A stretch of DNA of 46,937 nucleotides. Source: RGIG9115 sp045128915 (GTDB lineage: Bacteria; Bacillota; Clostridia; UBA1381). Shown here one piece after another: positions 9,063 through 19,107 of the stretch. Under the pieces are notes generated by a model. The model saw only the letters and a program-made list of their open reading frames with translations. It did not search any database and was not told the origin of the DNA. The stretch covers positions 1 to 46,937 of the forward strand of contig JBGVIT010000029.1 in assembly GCA_045128915.1 (NCBI GenBank), in the 5' to 3' direction. The translations under genes and the position numbers were made by a program. The stretch's first letter is position 1, and the number at the start of each line of letters is the position of its first letter.

Positions 9063-11591
9063 ATGAAGAAGATAACTGTATTAATAAGTTGTGTTATGGC
9101 TCTTTTGTGTTTATGTTCGTCTGCATATGCTTTCAATTATGTGCATGAAGACGGTTTTGAAAGTAATAGTCTGGCAGATTACACTGTAGAAGCCAAAAAC
9201 GGAGCAATTTTGCAAATAGTAGAAGGTAATGAAAACAATGTACTCAGGCTGAAGAGTACAGCAAGCAATCCGGCTTTGTTAGAAAAAAGCTTTGATTCAT
9301 TAAGTGATATTGCTATAATAGATATGGACTTTATGCGTGAGAGTTTAGATAGCGGTTCGGTAAGAATTATGCAAATATATGATTCTGCCAAAAGCAGCAG
9401 ACCTTTTCTGCTTCAGGCTGCAACAGCCGGACTTACTGTAAGAGTGGGAGAGGGCACAAGCACAATCGTTACACCTGATTACGACCTTGGAGTATGGGTA
9501 AGTTTGCGTGCTGTACTTGATTTTAGCACCGAGACTTATGATGTATATGTAAACGGAAAGCTGTGTTGTGAGGGAAAGGATTTTTTTCAAAGTTCTTCTA
9601 ATGCAGGCATAATTCAAATACAAATGGACAACAGAGCGGGAACCACGGGAGCATATGTTGATAATATTGCAATTTACGGCATAAATAATGACGTGCTCGA
9701 CAATGCAATACTTCAGACAGAGGAAGCTGTTGCTTCGTATGTTATAGGTCAGCAAACAGGCAATTATAGCCAAACAAGATATGGTGTATTTAAAGACAAA
9801 TTAAAGGAAATAAGAGATATAAGCCGGGAAACTTTATCGAACGAGGAACAGTTGGAGGCAGTTTCTGGACTTGAGGCGGCGGTTGAAAGTCTTGAAAAAG
9901 GAAGAATATGTTCTGGAACTGAGGCTGGAACGGTTGATGCATTTGCAAATGAAATAGTGTTTGAAGATGATAAATCAACTCTATTTACCTCCGATAGCAT
10001 AGAATATTCCTTGAATGCAACTATACTTGATAACTTTAATAATAACTATGCCGTACAACCTGACTGGGAAATTGTAGATGCACCCGAAAGTGTTACGCTT
10101 TCGGATGGCACTCTTATGATTCCAATGGGAGTACAAGGTGATGTTAAGGTAAAAGCATCTGTTGAGGATATATACAGAAGCTTTACAATATATCTTCGTG
10201 ATTACAGTAAGGTAATTATAAACAAGATTACAGCATCTGACGGATTTGTTAAGGTAAATGGAACTGTTACAAGAAACAGTGAGGACGATATTAATATCAA
10301 CCTTGCGTTAGGAACCGAAACCTATACAGACAAGATAGTAGAAAATGAAGATGGAATCTTTGAATGTAGTTTTGGGGTTTCTGAAGGTGAACTTACGGGT
10401 GATGGAACAATCAGCGTTTCGGGCGAATATGTATATGCACTTTCTCAAAGCTTTACATATTTCGGCTCGGATGCGGCAGATGTTGCTCTAAGTCGTATAC
10501 AAATCGGTACTGATGAAGACATTAAAAGTACTATAAGAACATTTTCAAAATACATAAATGTCGATATGAAAGTCTTTGAAAATAATCAGCAGGAATATGT
10601 CGAAAAAATTAAAGCATATATGCCATATTCATCTACAGAAGTTTTCAACAATAAGCTTATAGATATAAATCTTATAATTAAAATTACTAAAGCTGTAAGA
10701 GACGAAATAGAGGCTGTTATTACAGAGGGATTAGATACCTTAGCGGCTAACGGTTTTGATAAGAATTTATTTCAAAGATTGCCTGAGAAAAACAAAAATT
10801 CATTCCTTGCTAATTCGGTGGGTGTAAGCGGTTCAGAACTTTCAGAGATAAGTGCAAAGCTTAATGAGATAATGAGAAATTGTAATGTAACAATTCCGGT
10901 AAGTCCGGGAGGAGAACCTAATAAAAAGCCTACTCAAGCACAATCTCCCAATTATGTGATCACTCCGATAGGCGGTGGTGGCACACAATACGAAGAACCT
11001 CAGGATAAACCGCAGGAGGCACCTCAGGATAAACCGCAGGATGAAATTGTGGATTTAGGGGCATTTGATGATGAAAATGAAGCTGAATGGGCAAAAGATG
11101 CAATCCATCATCTTCGTAGTCTCGGTATAATTGAAGGACATGAAAACTATATTCGCCCCAACGACCCTGTAACTCGAGGAGAAATTGCAAAAATGCTTGT
11201 TGAAGCATTTGACATAGAGAAGGATGCTCAAATTCAGGGGGGCGGTGCATGGTGGAACCAATATGCGCAACGTGGAATGCTTGCCGGAATAATTGCGGGT
11301 TATGAAAACGGAGATTTTGGCGGTGACGATTTATTGATACGTCAGGATGTTGCTGTACTTTTGTCGAGAGCGGTGGCATATAAACAACTTCCTGTATATG
11401 AAAAACAGGAGAAAAAGGAATTTAATGATGGAAATGAAATTGCAGATTATGCACGTCAGGCTGTGTATGATATGCAAAAATATGGCATTCTGTCGGGAAT
11501 GGGAGAGAATATGTTTGCTCCTCGTTCGTATGTTACAAGGGCACAGGCTATAACGGCAATATATAATGCGCTTATGATAGGAGTAGAGTGA
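9063..11591 (+). CDS. Secreted protein with beta-sandwich module and C-terminal SLH anchor
   Basis: 842 residues from ATG 9063, with GGAGG at 9053-9057; ATG 9051 overlaps the previous stop but lacks a site. Signal peptide to about residue 23 (SSAYA). Residues 26-208 form a jelly-roll-like module (SVRIMQIYDSAKSSRPFLLQ; VDNIAIYG) that recurs in the proteins at 20207 and 26952. Then come a helical linker (215-270), a bacterial-Ig-like stretch (300-380), more beta and helical regions, and a Pro/Gln linker with the repeat PQDKPQ (about 640-660). Residues 668-842 hold three SLH repeats (LRSLGIIEGHENYIRPNDPV; AGIIAGYENGDFGGDD; MQKYGILSGMGENMFAPRSY). It is probably a wall-anchored pectin-binding protein; no catalytic domain is evident. 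Confidence 0.75.
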   Translation: MKKITVLISCVMALLCLCSSAYAFNYVHEDGFESNSLADYTVEAKNGAILQIVEGNENNVLRLKSTASNPALLEKSFDSLSDIAIIDMDFMRESLDSGSVRIMQIYDSAKSSRPFLLQAATAGLTVRVGEGTSTIVTPDYDLGVWVSLRAVLDFSTETYDVYVNGKLCCEGKDFFQSSSNAGIIQIQMDNRAGTTGAYVDNIAIYGINNDVLDNAILQTEEAVASYVIGQQTGNYSQTRYGVFKDKLKEIRDISRETLSNEEQLEAVSGLEAAVESLEKGRICSGTEAGTVDAFANEIVFEDDKSTLFTSDSIEYSLNATILDNFNNNYAVQPDWEIVDAPESVTLSDGTLMIPMGVQGDVKVKASVEDIYRSFTIYLRDYSKVIINKITASDGFVKVNGTVTRNSEDDININLALGTETYTDKIVENEDGIFECSFGVSEGELTGDGTISVSGEYVYALSQSFTYFGSDAADVALSRIQIGTDEDIKSTIRTFSKYINVDMKVFENNQQEYVEKIKAYMPYSSTEVFNNKLIDINLIIKITKAVRDEIEAVITEGLDTLAANGFDKNLFQRLPEKNKNSFLANSVGVSGSELSEISAKLNEIMRNCNVTIPVSPGGEPNKKPTQAQSPNYVITPIGGGGTQYEEPQDKPQEAPQDKPQDEIVDLGAFDDENEAEWAKDAIHHLRSLGIIEGHENYIRPNDPVTRGEIAKMLVEAFDIEKDAQIQGGGAWWNQYAQRGMLAGIIAGYENGDFGGDDLLIRQDVAVLLSRAVAYKQLPVYEKQEKKEFNDGNEIADYARQAVYDMQKYGILSGMGENMFAPRSYVTRAQAITAIYNALMIGVE

Positions 11592-14500
11592 TGATTATGA
11601 AAAATAGAATTATATCATACCTGCTTGTATGTATAATAATGTTTTCTTATATCCCGGTTTCATCTGCACAAGAAAAAAACCTCGAAGTTCCTATAACAGT
11701 TTCGGAAAAAAACGGAATAAGCGTTTCGGGCGTGCTCCAAAGACGTGGTGTTCCTTTTAAAGAGGGTCAGGTTTTTGAGGGAAAAGATCTGGTTATGGAG
11801 GATGCTTCGGGAAAAACAGTTCCGTTTGTTGCAGAGCCTATGCAATATTATGATGATGGAAGTGTAAAATGGATGAGATGTTCATTTTCTCCTGATTTAA
11901 AGCCTTATGAAATAAAAGGTCTGTACATAAAGAATGGAAATGACAACGACAGAGGCAATGTAAGCTTAAAAGAAAACGCCGACAGCATTGAAATGACAAA
12001 TGGAATTATATCTTTGCGTCTGGGATACCGAGGAATAGAGAGCATAAAAATTGGTTCTAAGGAATTGCTTCCGGAAACGGGGCTTAATATATATGCTGTC
12101 ACTAACGGAAACAAGAATAAGATGAAGGGCGTAGAGCTTGAAGTAATCAAGGATACTGACTTATATGCAAAGGCAAGCGTTTCGGGAAGGATAACCGATA
12201 CATTAAGAGGTGAAATCTGTGTAACGCTGTCGCATGAAAGTGACAGGATTGATATTGAATACCGTTTAAACTCCCGAAAAGATGAAGTAATAAGTAGTAC
12301 AGGAATGACAATGGAGCATTCTTCGGAGATTATTGGTACGGTTAGTGAGGATTGTTTCAAATTAGATGATATAGCATTTATTTCAACCGATAACACAAAA
12401 TTCCGAGGTGCGGTTTCAAAGAAAGATGATACAGGGTTTATATTAGACGGACAAAATGTTAGTATCTCACCAATAGTAAATAACACAAGTTTTAACTGGT
12501 ATGATGGTGTTACAAGAACAAATCATCTTTATATAGTTCCTAACGAAAAACTTGAAGATTCGTATAAAACTGTATTATCCCCTCCTGAGGTAAGAATATC
12601 GGCAGAGCAATTTATGGAATCCGGTATTATCTCAAGCGCTCAGCTACCGGCACCTGCCCAAAGACTTATGAATGCATTGCATTGGGCAAGTGACAGGCTT
12701 GATGGAAGATTTGAGGCGGGAAGTATACCTTATGATATAAACGTTGATTCAAATATATGCTCATCATTTGGAACACGTAACGGAGAAACGGAGTTTTACC
12801 TTAGTTATGGATATATGATGAGTGAGGATCCTCTGCTTTATGAAATGATAACAGACAGTGCCGAGAGTTGGGCAGATGTGGTTATTTATAAAGGCGGAAA
12901 AAAGGAAATCTATGGAGCTAACCGTTACAGAACGGGAGAAACCTACGGCGGAGAAAGGTTTTTTACAAGCCACCCGTATTATGGGGATTTGAGCGGACTC
13001 TATATGGCGTACATTATAAGTGGAAACGAGTATCTTGAAAGAGTATTTAAAGATGCAATAGATTATATGTATAAAAATATGTATGTTCGTACAAATTCGG
13101 GTAAGTATTATCCAAGGCGTACTTTGTGGAACGGTGAAAGAGTTACGTATGCAACAGAAGCGGAAAGCAGATATTTAATACAGACAAGAGGTTTTTATCT
13201 TGCGTATCAGCTTTATAGAGATGAAAAGTACAAAGAAGCCGCAAACGGTATTATAAGCTGGGCAAAAAAGACTCAGACGGATAGAGGCTTCTGGTATCAG
13301 GCATACCATGATGATGGCAGGGCATATGTTCAGGGTACACAGCTTATGCCTGCGGCAAAAAACTACATTTATCTTTATGGTATACGAGGCATACTTGAAA
13401 TGTTTGAGTATGAGCAAACCGATGAAATAAAAGAGGTAATAGAGAACTGTGCAGATTTTCTTTGCTATGAGAATGAAACCTTTGGACCGGGAATATGGCA
13501 TCCGTTTGGCGATGCAAAGGAATATGAGGTTAACGAAAACGATACAAGAGGAAAATCTCCAATGTCGGATATAATGGCGGTAGATGTTCTTTACTGCGCA
13601 TACAAGGAAACAGGCAACGAACGTTATTTTAAGAATATGCTTTCGCTTCTTGATATATGGATTTGTGCTCAGACGCCGGGCGGTTCGGTAGCTCATCAAA
13701 TTGGAAAAAAGGGATACTCGCCTCAGATTAATAATACTGTAGGTCAAAATCTGACATTCCTGAGGCGTTGCAGTGAAATTGGAAAACTGATAGAGGAAAA
13801 CTATGATTATGTAGTAAGTCAGGGTTTTGAAGATCTGGTTGTAGTATTCGGAAGGAATTCTCAAAATTATAAGGCTGATATTCAAGTTGAAAAATACAGT
13901 TATCCCGAAATAATTGTAAAAGGATATGAGTCGGACAATGGAACGGTCATACTCGGAATGAATGTAACAGGAAGTACAAGCGGCGATTATGAAAAAGATA
14001 TTAATATTATCGTAAATGATCAGGGCTTGTGGCAAGGAATTGAAAATAAAATCAGCACACCGTATACAGTAGAACTGCAACAAAAATCAGAACAGTATGA
14101 TCTTATAAGAGCTATAAAACGTCCTGTATATGTAACTGAACTCCTAACGGAATTTAAAGCACAGATAACAGAATACACATCTCAAAAGGTAGAAATCACG
14201 TTATATTCTGATGCTGTTGCTGCATTTTCAATAAAGAACGGATTATTTGAAATAAAAAGTGGTCAAGGCTACAATGTGAATAAAAACGGAAATGTAATAA
14301 CAGTTACAAAAGGCGGAAATGCAATAGCAAACTCAAATGGTGAGCTCGAATTTTGCGTAGGTGCAGATTCTAAAAATGAAATATCCAATATGTGGCTCAA
14401 AAATAATGGAATAAACTCCATAAGCGAGTTACCAACAGGCAAGGAGCTTAATATATTTACAAGGAGTGTTTTCGGAGAGAATATTTTCCCTGATTTAGAT

Positions 14501-15697
14501 TCACCATTAAAGAATGAGGATGCATACGGTGCGGTAGTAGAAAAACTTGCTAAAGAGCAAGAATTAAAACTCAAAGCTATGGGTGTGTGGGGAACAGAAA
14601 TTACAGTGCCTGCTTTGCCTGAAAATGATGAAGAAGCTGTAAAAATTGCTGCAGGCGAGCTTGAAGTTAAGTATGATGGTGAAATGCTTGCTTCTGATGT
14701 TGAGCTTTTAAAGGAATTTATCTACGATACAAAAATAAGCTGGACATCTTCAAACGAAGCTGTTTTATCAAACGAGGGTGTTTTGGATAGAAACAAAATA
14801 GACAGTGAAACAGTTACATTGACCGCGCATATAAGCAAAAATGCGGCTAAAGCCGAAAAGGAATTTGTAATTCCTCTAAAACCTAAGGAGGAAATGAAAT
14901 GGCGAACAAAGGTTGCCTTTAATGACTGTAAATTCTCTATAATTCCACAAAAAGAGAATTTTGAAATGAGCTTTACAGTTATACCTGACAAAGAAAAGGT
15001 AAATGCTCTTGTGGGAATCACCGAAGGTGCTTTGGGTGTAAGTGCGATGTCTCAGTTAGCAGTTATTGTAAGATTCAATCCTGACGGATATATTGACGCA
15101 TATAACAAAACAACTTATACAGCTGAAAATTCCATTCCATATTTTGGAGGAAAAAAATATTCCTTTAAAATGGTTGTTCGGCCTCAGGCTCAGGAATTTG
15201 ACGCATATGTAACTGACGAAAGCGGAGTAGAATATATTATTGGAAAAAATTACGGATTTCGACTTTCAGCACCATCGCCCGGAGTTTTTGATACTGTATA
15301 TATTCCAGCGGCAATAGAAGATAATTGTTTCTCGATGCTTGATAATTCACTTGCACAGTATGCTAAAGACTCTAAGCCTGAGTTTTATGAAAAAACTTCG
15401 GAATTAGGACTTAAATATGGTAGATTTGCAGCAGGAAAAATATATCTTCCTCCTGTAAATGATAATAAAAAACAATCATGGATAACTCAAAAAAGGGGGA
15501 TGATAAACGAATTCAACATTCTGTCGGGAGGCGGCGACAGTGGAACAACAATGCTTTACTGTGTAGAAGATAGTGAAGTAAAATCAATCACTGATGTCGC
15601 AAAGCATTTAAAACTTACAGATGGTGCTGATAAAGAAGCATATATAACTGGCAGAGAGGCAGCTTTGCTTTTAAGAAGAATTAATTATTATGAATAA
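11591..15697 (+). CDS. Giant secreted YetA/PcRGLX-like protein, putative exo-acting rhamnogalacturonan enzyme
   Basis: 1368 residues. ATG 11591 overlaps the previous TGA by one base, with GGAG 7 bases upstream, so translation is probably coupled. Signal peptide to about residue 27 (VSSA). The N-terminal part has the motif YYDDGSVKWMRCSF (about 85-98), typical of the YetA/PcRGLX N-terminal barrel. It is followed by a beta region with WYDGVTRTNH (about 302) and an alpha/alpha-barrel-like core (FEAGSIPYDI, SHPYYGDLSGLYMAY, ESRYLIQTRGF, PGGS; about 373-700). After that come a beta domain, a bacterial-Ig-like domain (about 1005-1095, ISWTSSNEAVLS), a beta-sandwich (1103-1270), and a short SLH-like end. 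PcRGLX is an exo-rhamnogalacturonan lyase, and B. subtilis yetA adjoins lplABCD as this gene adjoins an LplABC-type importer. The catalytic activity here is inference. A paralog lies at 26952. Confidence 0.7.
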   Translation: MIMKNRIISYLLVCIIMFSYIPVSSAQEKNLEVPITVSEKNGISVSGVLQRRGVPFKEGQVFEGKDLVMEDASGKTVPFVAEPMQYYDDGSVKWMRCSFSPDLKPYEIKGLYIKNGNDNDRGNVSLKENADSIEMTNGIISLRLGYRGIESIKIGSKELLPETGLNIYAVTNGNKNKMKGVELEVIKDTDLYAKASVSGRITDTLRGEICVTLSHESDRIDIEYRLNSRKDEVISSTGMTMEHSSEIIGTVSEDCFKLDDIAFISTDNTKFRGAVSKKDDTGFILDGQNVSISPIVNNTSFNWYDGVTRTNHLYIVPNEKLEDSYKTVLSPPEVRISAEQFMESGIISSAQLPAPAQRLMNALHWASDRLDGRFEAGSIPYDINVDSNICSSFGTRNGETEFYLSYGYMMSEDPLLYEMITDSAESWADVVIYKGGKKEIYGANRYRTGETYGGERFFTSHPYYGDLSGLYMAYIISGNEYLERVFKDAIDYMYKNMYVRTNSGKYYPRRTLWNGERVTYATEAESRYLIQTRGFYLAYQLYRDEKYKEAANGIISWAKKTQTDRGFWYQAYHDDGRAYVQGTQLMPAAKNYIYLYGIRGILEMFEYEQTDEIKEVIENCADFLCYENETFGPGIWHPFGDAKEYEVNENDTRGKSPMSDIMAVDVLYCAYKETGNERYFKNMLSLLDIWICAQTPGGSVAHQIGKKGYSPQINNTVGQNLTFLRRCSEIGKLIEENYDYVVSQGFEDLVVVFGRNSQNYKADIQVEKYSYPEIIVKGYESDNGTVILGMNVTGSTSGDYEKDINIIVNDQGLWQGIENKISTPYTVELQQKSEQYDLIRAIKRPVYVTELLTEFKAQITEYTSQKVEITLYSDAVAAFSIKNGLFEIKSGQGYNVNKNGNVITVTKGGNAIANSNGELEFCVGADSKNEISNMWLKNNGINSISELPTGKELNIFTRSVFGENIFPDLDSPLKNEDAYGAVVEKLAKEQELKLKAMGVWGTEITVPALPENDEEAVKIAAGELEVKYDGEMLASDVELLKEFIYDTKISWTSSNEAVLSNEGVLDRNKIDSETVTLTAHISKNAAKAEKEFVIPLKPKEEMKWRTKVAFNDCKFSIIPQKENFEMSFTVIPDKEKVNALVGITEGALGVSAMSQLAVIVRFNPDGYIDAYNKTTYTAENSIPYFGGKKYSFKMVVRPQAQEFDAYVTDESGVEYIIGKNYGFRLSAPSPGVFDTVYIPAAIEDNCFSMLDNSLAQYAKDSKPEFYEKTSELGLKYGRFAAGKIYLPPVNDNKKQSWITQKRGMINEFNILSGGGDSGTTMLYCVEDSEVKSITDVAKHLKLTDGADKEAYITGREAALLLRRINYYE

Positions 15698-15715
15698 AGA
15701 AAACGGAGGACTATT

Positions 15716-17257
15716 ATGAAAAAAATAATTAAAGGAATATGCCTTGCGCTAGCAGCAACGAGTGTATTAAGTGGTTGTTCCGGATTGGGACTTACTAAAA
15801 AATCAAGTAAAAGTGAAAAAATTACCGCATGGATGACACTTGGTTCAAATGCAAAAACACTTGTGTCAAATCTTTCAGAAACACCTATGGGCAAGGCGTG
15901 GTGTGAAGCAACCGGAGTGGATGTTGAATTTGTTCACGCACAGGATGCTGACCAATTCAACTTAATGCTTGCATCAAATGACTTGACCGATATTATAGAG
16001 ACTAACTGGACAACGTTCCCTGGTGGTCCTGAAGCGGCATTAAAAAATAATCAGATTATACCGTTAAATGACCTTATAGATAAACATGCACCTAACCTTA
16101 AAAAGTTCCTGGCAGAGAACGAGGAAATTGACAAGGCATGTAAAACAGATGATGGTACATATTATATGTTCCCGTTTGTACGTAATGATGAAAAACTGTT
16201 GATTTCAACAGGTCCTATAGTGAGAAAGGATTGGATTGAGGAATTAGGACTTTCCATGCCGGAAACTATTGATGATTGGGAAACGATGTTAAGAGCATTC
16301 AAGGAGAAAAAAGGTGCTAAATCACCACTTACCGTAAGCGGAAGTACTGCAATGCTCAGTATTGGAATGTTCTCGGGAGCATACGGTGCACCAAAAGCGT
16401 TTTTCCATGATAACGGAACAGTGAAATACGGTCCTGTAACAGACGGATATAAGGAATGTCTTATGACTCTTAATCGTTGGTATGAGGAAGGACTCCTTGA
16501 TAGAAACTTTGTAGGTCTTGACGGAAAGGTTATGGACACAAACATTCTTACCGGAAATTCAGGTGCAACCCTGGGTGCTGTAGGCGGCGGAATTGGCAAA
16601 TGGATGGGTTCAGCAACAGAAGAAGGATTTGCACTTACAGGTGCAAAGTATCCCGTACTCAATAAGGGAGAAAAATCAAATTACAGCGCATTACAAAATC
16701 GGGTTCCCGGTACAGGTGCATCAATTTCTTCAAAGTGTAAAGATGTTGAAAGTGCAGTAAAATTCCTTGACTACTGCTACAGCGAGGAAGGCCATATGCT
16801 TATGAACTTTGGTATAGAGGGCGAAAGCTACAAAATGGTAGACGGCTATCCTGAATACACAGAGCTTATAACCCAAAACAGTGAAGGCTATACAATGGCG
16901 AATATGTTGGGTATCTATACACGAACATCGATTACTGGTGCGTTTGAGCAGGATGCAAGATATATTGAGCAGTATGCTTCATTAGATGTTCAGCAAGAGG
17001 CTCTGGCTAACTGGTCAGACACTGATGCTGCATCACATCTTCTTCCGACGGTAACACCCTCAAGTGAGGAAAGCCAGGAGCTATCAAAGATTATAAATGA
17101 ATGTAATACTTATGAAGAAGAAATGACTATTGCGTTTATTATGGGCAAAAAATCATTTGACGAATGGGATGCATACGTATCACAGATGAAAGAACTGGGA
17201 ATAGAAAGAGCAATTGAAATTTATCAAAATGCATATGACAGATATATGAAGAGATAA
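15716..17257 (+). CDS. Lipoprotein solute-binding protein of an LplABC-type sugar importer
   Basis: 513 residues; GGAGG precedes ATG 15716. The lipoprotein signal ends in LSGC, so C21 would be lipidated and the protein tethered to the outer face of the membrane. The body is a family-1 extracellular solute-binding protein of the LplA/YtcQ type (long, about 500 residues, ending DAYVSQMKELGIERAIEIYQ), which captures oligosaccharides for a CUT1 ABC importer. The two permeases follow directly. Its position between surface proteins and GH105 points to unsaturated or saturated rhamnogalacturonan oligosaccharides as ligand, by inference. Confidence 0.9.
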   Translation: MKKIIKGICLALAATSVLSGCSGLGLTKKSSKSEKITAWMTLGSNAKTLVSNLSETPMGKAWCEATGVDVEFVHAQDADQFNLMLASNDLTDIIETNWTTFPGGPEAALKNNQIIPLNDLIDKHAPNLKKFLAENEEIDKACKTDDGTYYMFPFVRNDEKLLISTGPIVRKDWIEELGLSMPETIDDWETMLRAFKEKKGAKSPLTVSGSTAMLSIGMFSGAYGAPKAFFHDNGTVKYGPVTDGYKECLMTLNRWYEEGLLDRNFVGLDGKVMDTNILTGNSGATLGAVGGGIGKWMGSATEEGFALTGAKYPVLNKGEKSNYSALQNRVPGTGASISSKCKDVESAVKFLDYCYSEEGHMLMNFGIEGESYKMVDGYPEYTELITQNSEGYTMANMLGIYTRTSITGAFEQDARYIEQYASLDVQQEALANWSDTDAASHLLPTVTPSSEESQELSKIINECNTYEEEMTIAFIMGKKSFDEWDAYVSQMKELGIERAIEIYQNAYDRYMKR

Positions 17258-17272
17258 GCAGGAGGAAAATAA

Positions 17273-18214
17273 ATGGCAAAAGTAGAAATAAAAAAAAGTA
17301 AAAATAGCTTTCCATGCCGTTTAGCAAGGGATTTAAATAAGAATAAATTCCGATACCTCATAATACTTCCTGTAATAGCATACTACTTCATATTTTGTTA
17401 TAAGCCAATGTACGGGGCTATAATCGCTTTTAAGGATTATAGCCCGGCATTGGGAATTATGGAAAGTCCATGGGTAGGATTTAAGCATTTTCTGGCTTTC
17501 TTTGATTCCTTCTACTTCTGGCGTATTCTTAAAAATACAATTGTTATGAGTCTTGCAAGCCTGATATTCGGATTTCCGGCACCTATTTTGCTGGCACTTT
17601 TATTAAATGAAGTGACAAATAGACCGTATAAGAAATTTGTGCAGACGGTGTCTTATATCCCGCATTTTATATCGCTTGTTGTTGTGTGTAGTATGATAAA
17701 AGAATTCACAATGGACAGTGGTATTATAAACGATTTTCTTTCATTGTTTGGTTTTGATAGAGTTACCATGCTTAACGAAAAGCAGTATTTTGTACCTATT
17801 TATGTAATATCTAATATATGGCAACAGATAGGCTGGGATTCAATTATCTATCTTGCAGCATTAACAGGCGTTAGCAAAGAATTATATGAGGCAGCAGAAC
17901 TTGATGGTGCGGGCAAACTAAAACAGGTATTTTATGTGACATTGCCTGGTATTTTGCCAACAATTATAACAATGCTGTTACTTAAAATAGGCAATATTCT
18001 TAATGTAGGTTACGAAAAGGTTATTCTTTTATATAATGAAGCAACATATGAAACTGCTGATGTTATTTCATCGTATGTTTACAGAAAAGGTTTACAGGAA
18101 TTTGACTGGAGTTTTTCTACTGCAGTGGGATTGTTTAATTCGGTTATAAACTTTACACTCCTTATAATCTCAAATAAAATCAGTAAAAAAGTGTCGGAAA
18201 CAAGCTTGTGGTAG
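17273..18214 (+). CDS. ABC transporter permease, LplB type
   Basis: 313 residues, 15 bases after the binding protein, with AGGAGG before ATG 17273. Several membrane helices start near residue 26 (YLIILPVIAYYFIFCY). The cytoplasmic EAA loop, which contacts the ATPase, is present as YEAAELDGAGKLKQVFYV followed by TLPG. The N-terminal phrase KPMYGAIIAFKDYSP is characteristic of LplB/YesP-like permeases. It forms the membrane channel with the next gene product. No ATPase gene is present in the window, as usual for this class, which borrows a shared MsmX-like ATPase. Confidence 0.92.
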   Translation: MAKVEIKKSKNSFPCRLARDLNKNKFRYLIILPVIAYYFIFCYKPMYGAIIAFKDYSPALGIMESPWVGFKHFLAFFDSFYFWRILKNTIVMSLASLIFGFPAPILLALLLNEVTNRPYKKFVQTVSYIPHFISLVVVCSMIKEFTMDSGIINDFLSLFGFDRVTMLNEKQYFVPIYVISNIWQQIGWDSIIYLAALTGVSKELYEAAELDGAGKLKQVFYVTLPGILPTIITMLLLKIGNILNVGYEKVILLYNEATYETADVISSYVYRKGLQEFDWSFSTAVGLFNSVINFTLLIISNKISKKVSETSLW

Positions 18215-18227
18215 GAGGGGAGTAAAT

Positions 18228-19097
18228 ATGAAAAAAACAAAATCAAGAATAGTATTTGAATGGATTAATTACATTATATTGTTTTTTGTTGCAATGCTCT
18301 GTCTTTATCCTATCATATATGTAGTATTTGCATCGGTTTCAAGATCATCGCTTCTGATGCAGCATTCGGGGCTTTTATTAAAGCCATTGGACTTTAATCT
18401 GGATTCATATTTAAGTGTTTTCAGAACTGATAAGATTATTTCAGGTTATAAGAACACTATGACAATACTTATTATAGGTGTGTCGCTTAATATGTTTTTA
18501 ACGATATGTGCAGCCTATTTCTTTACAAGAAAGGATATAATGCTTCAAAAGCTTTTAATGTTTCTTATAATAGTAACAATGTTCTTTAGCGGTGGACTTA
18601 TTCCTGTATATCTCAATGTGTGTGAACTGGGAATAGACAACACTTTATGGGCTGTAATACTTCCAAGTGCGGTTAGTACCTTTAATATGATTATTCTGAA
18701 AAATGCATTTGCTTCAATACCTGATGAACTTGAAGAAGCAGCTATGATAGACGGTGCTAATGATTTAACCGTATTATTTAGAATAATAGTACCTGTATCA
18801 AAGGCATCATTGGCTGTAATACTTCTTTACTATCTTGTGGGTCATTGGAATTCATGGTTTAACGCAATGATATTTTTGCGTGATGATAGTCTGCATCCGT
18901 TGCAGCTTGTAATGCGCGATATTTTGCTTGCGAACCAAACAGATAGTATGCTTGGTAGTGGTGTCGATGCAGAAGGTGTATCAGAAACTATTAAATATGC
19001 AGTGATCTGTGTATCAACAATTCCTGTACTCATAGTATATCCATTTCTACAAAAGTATTTTGTAGGTGGAGTGATGGTAGGAGCAGTAAAAGGATAG
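18228..19097 (+). CDS. Carbohydrate ABC transporter permease, LplC/YtcP type
   Basis: 289 residues, 13 bases after the first permease, with AGGAGG upstream of ATG 18228. It begins with a membrane helix (YIILFFVAMLCLYPIIYVVF), and the EAA loop is EEAAMIDGANDLTVLFRI followed by IVPVS. The C-terminus QKYFVGGVMVGAVKG is the standard ending of YtcP/LplC permeases. It is the second half of the CUT1 importer encoded here, probably moving RG-I oligosaccharides into the cytoplasm where GH105 acts. Confidence 0.92.
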   Translation: MKKTKSRIVFEWINYIILFFVAMLCLYPIIYVVFASVSRSSLLMQHSGLLLKPLDFNLDSYLSVFRTDKIISGYKNTMTILIIGVSLNMFLTICAAYFFTRKDIMLQKLLMFLIIVTMFFSGGLIPVYLNVCELGIDNTLWAVILPSAVSTFNMIILKNAFASIPDELEEAAMIDGANDLTVLFRIIVPVSKASLAVILLYYLVGHWNSWFNAMIFLRDDSLHPLQLVMRDILLANQTDSMLGSGVDAEGVSETIKYAVICVSTIPVLIVYPFLQKYFVGGVMVGAVKG

Positions 19098-19107
19098 GAG
19101 AGTATAT

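Noticed and set aside
13175..14083. 302-codon open frame on the minus strand
   Set aside because: It lies wholly antisense to the conserved core of the giant protein at 11591, is Ile/Tyr/Cys-rich without domain features, and has no ribosome binding site. It is a shadow of AT-rich codon use.
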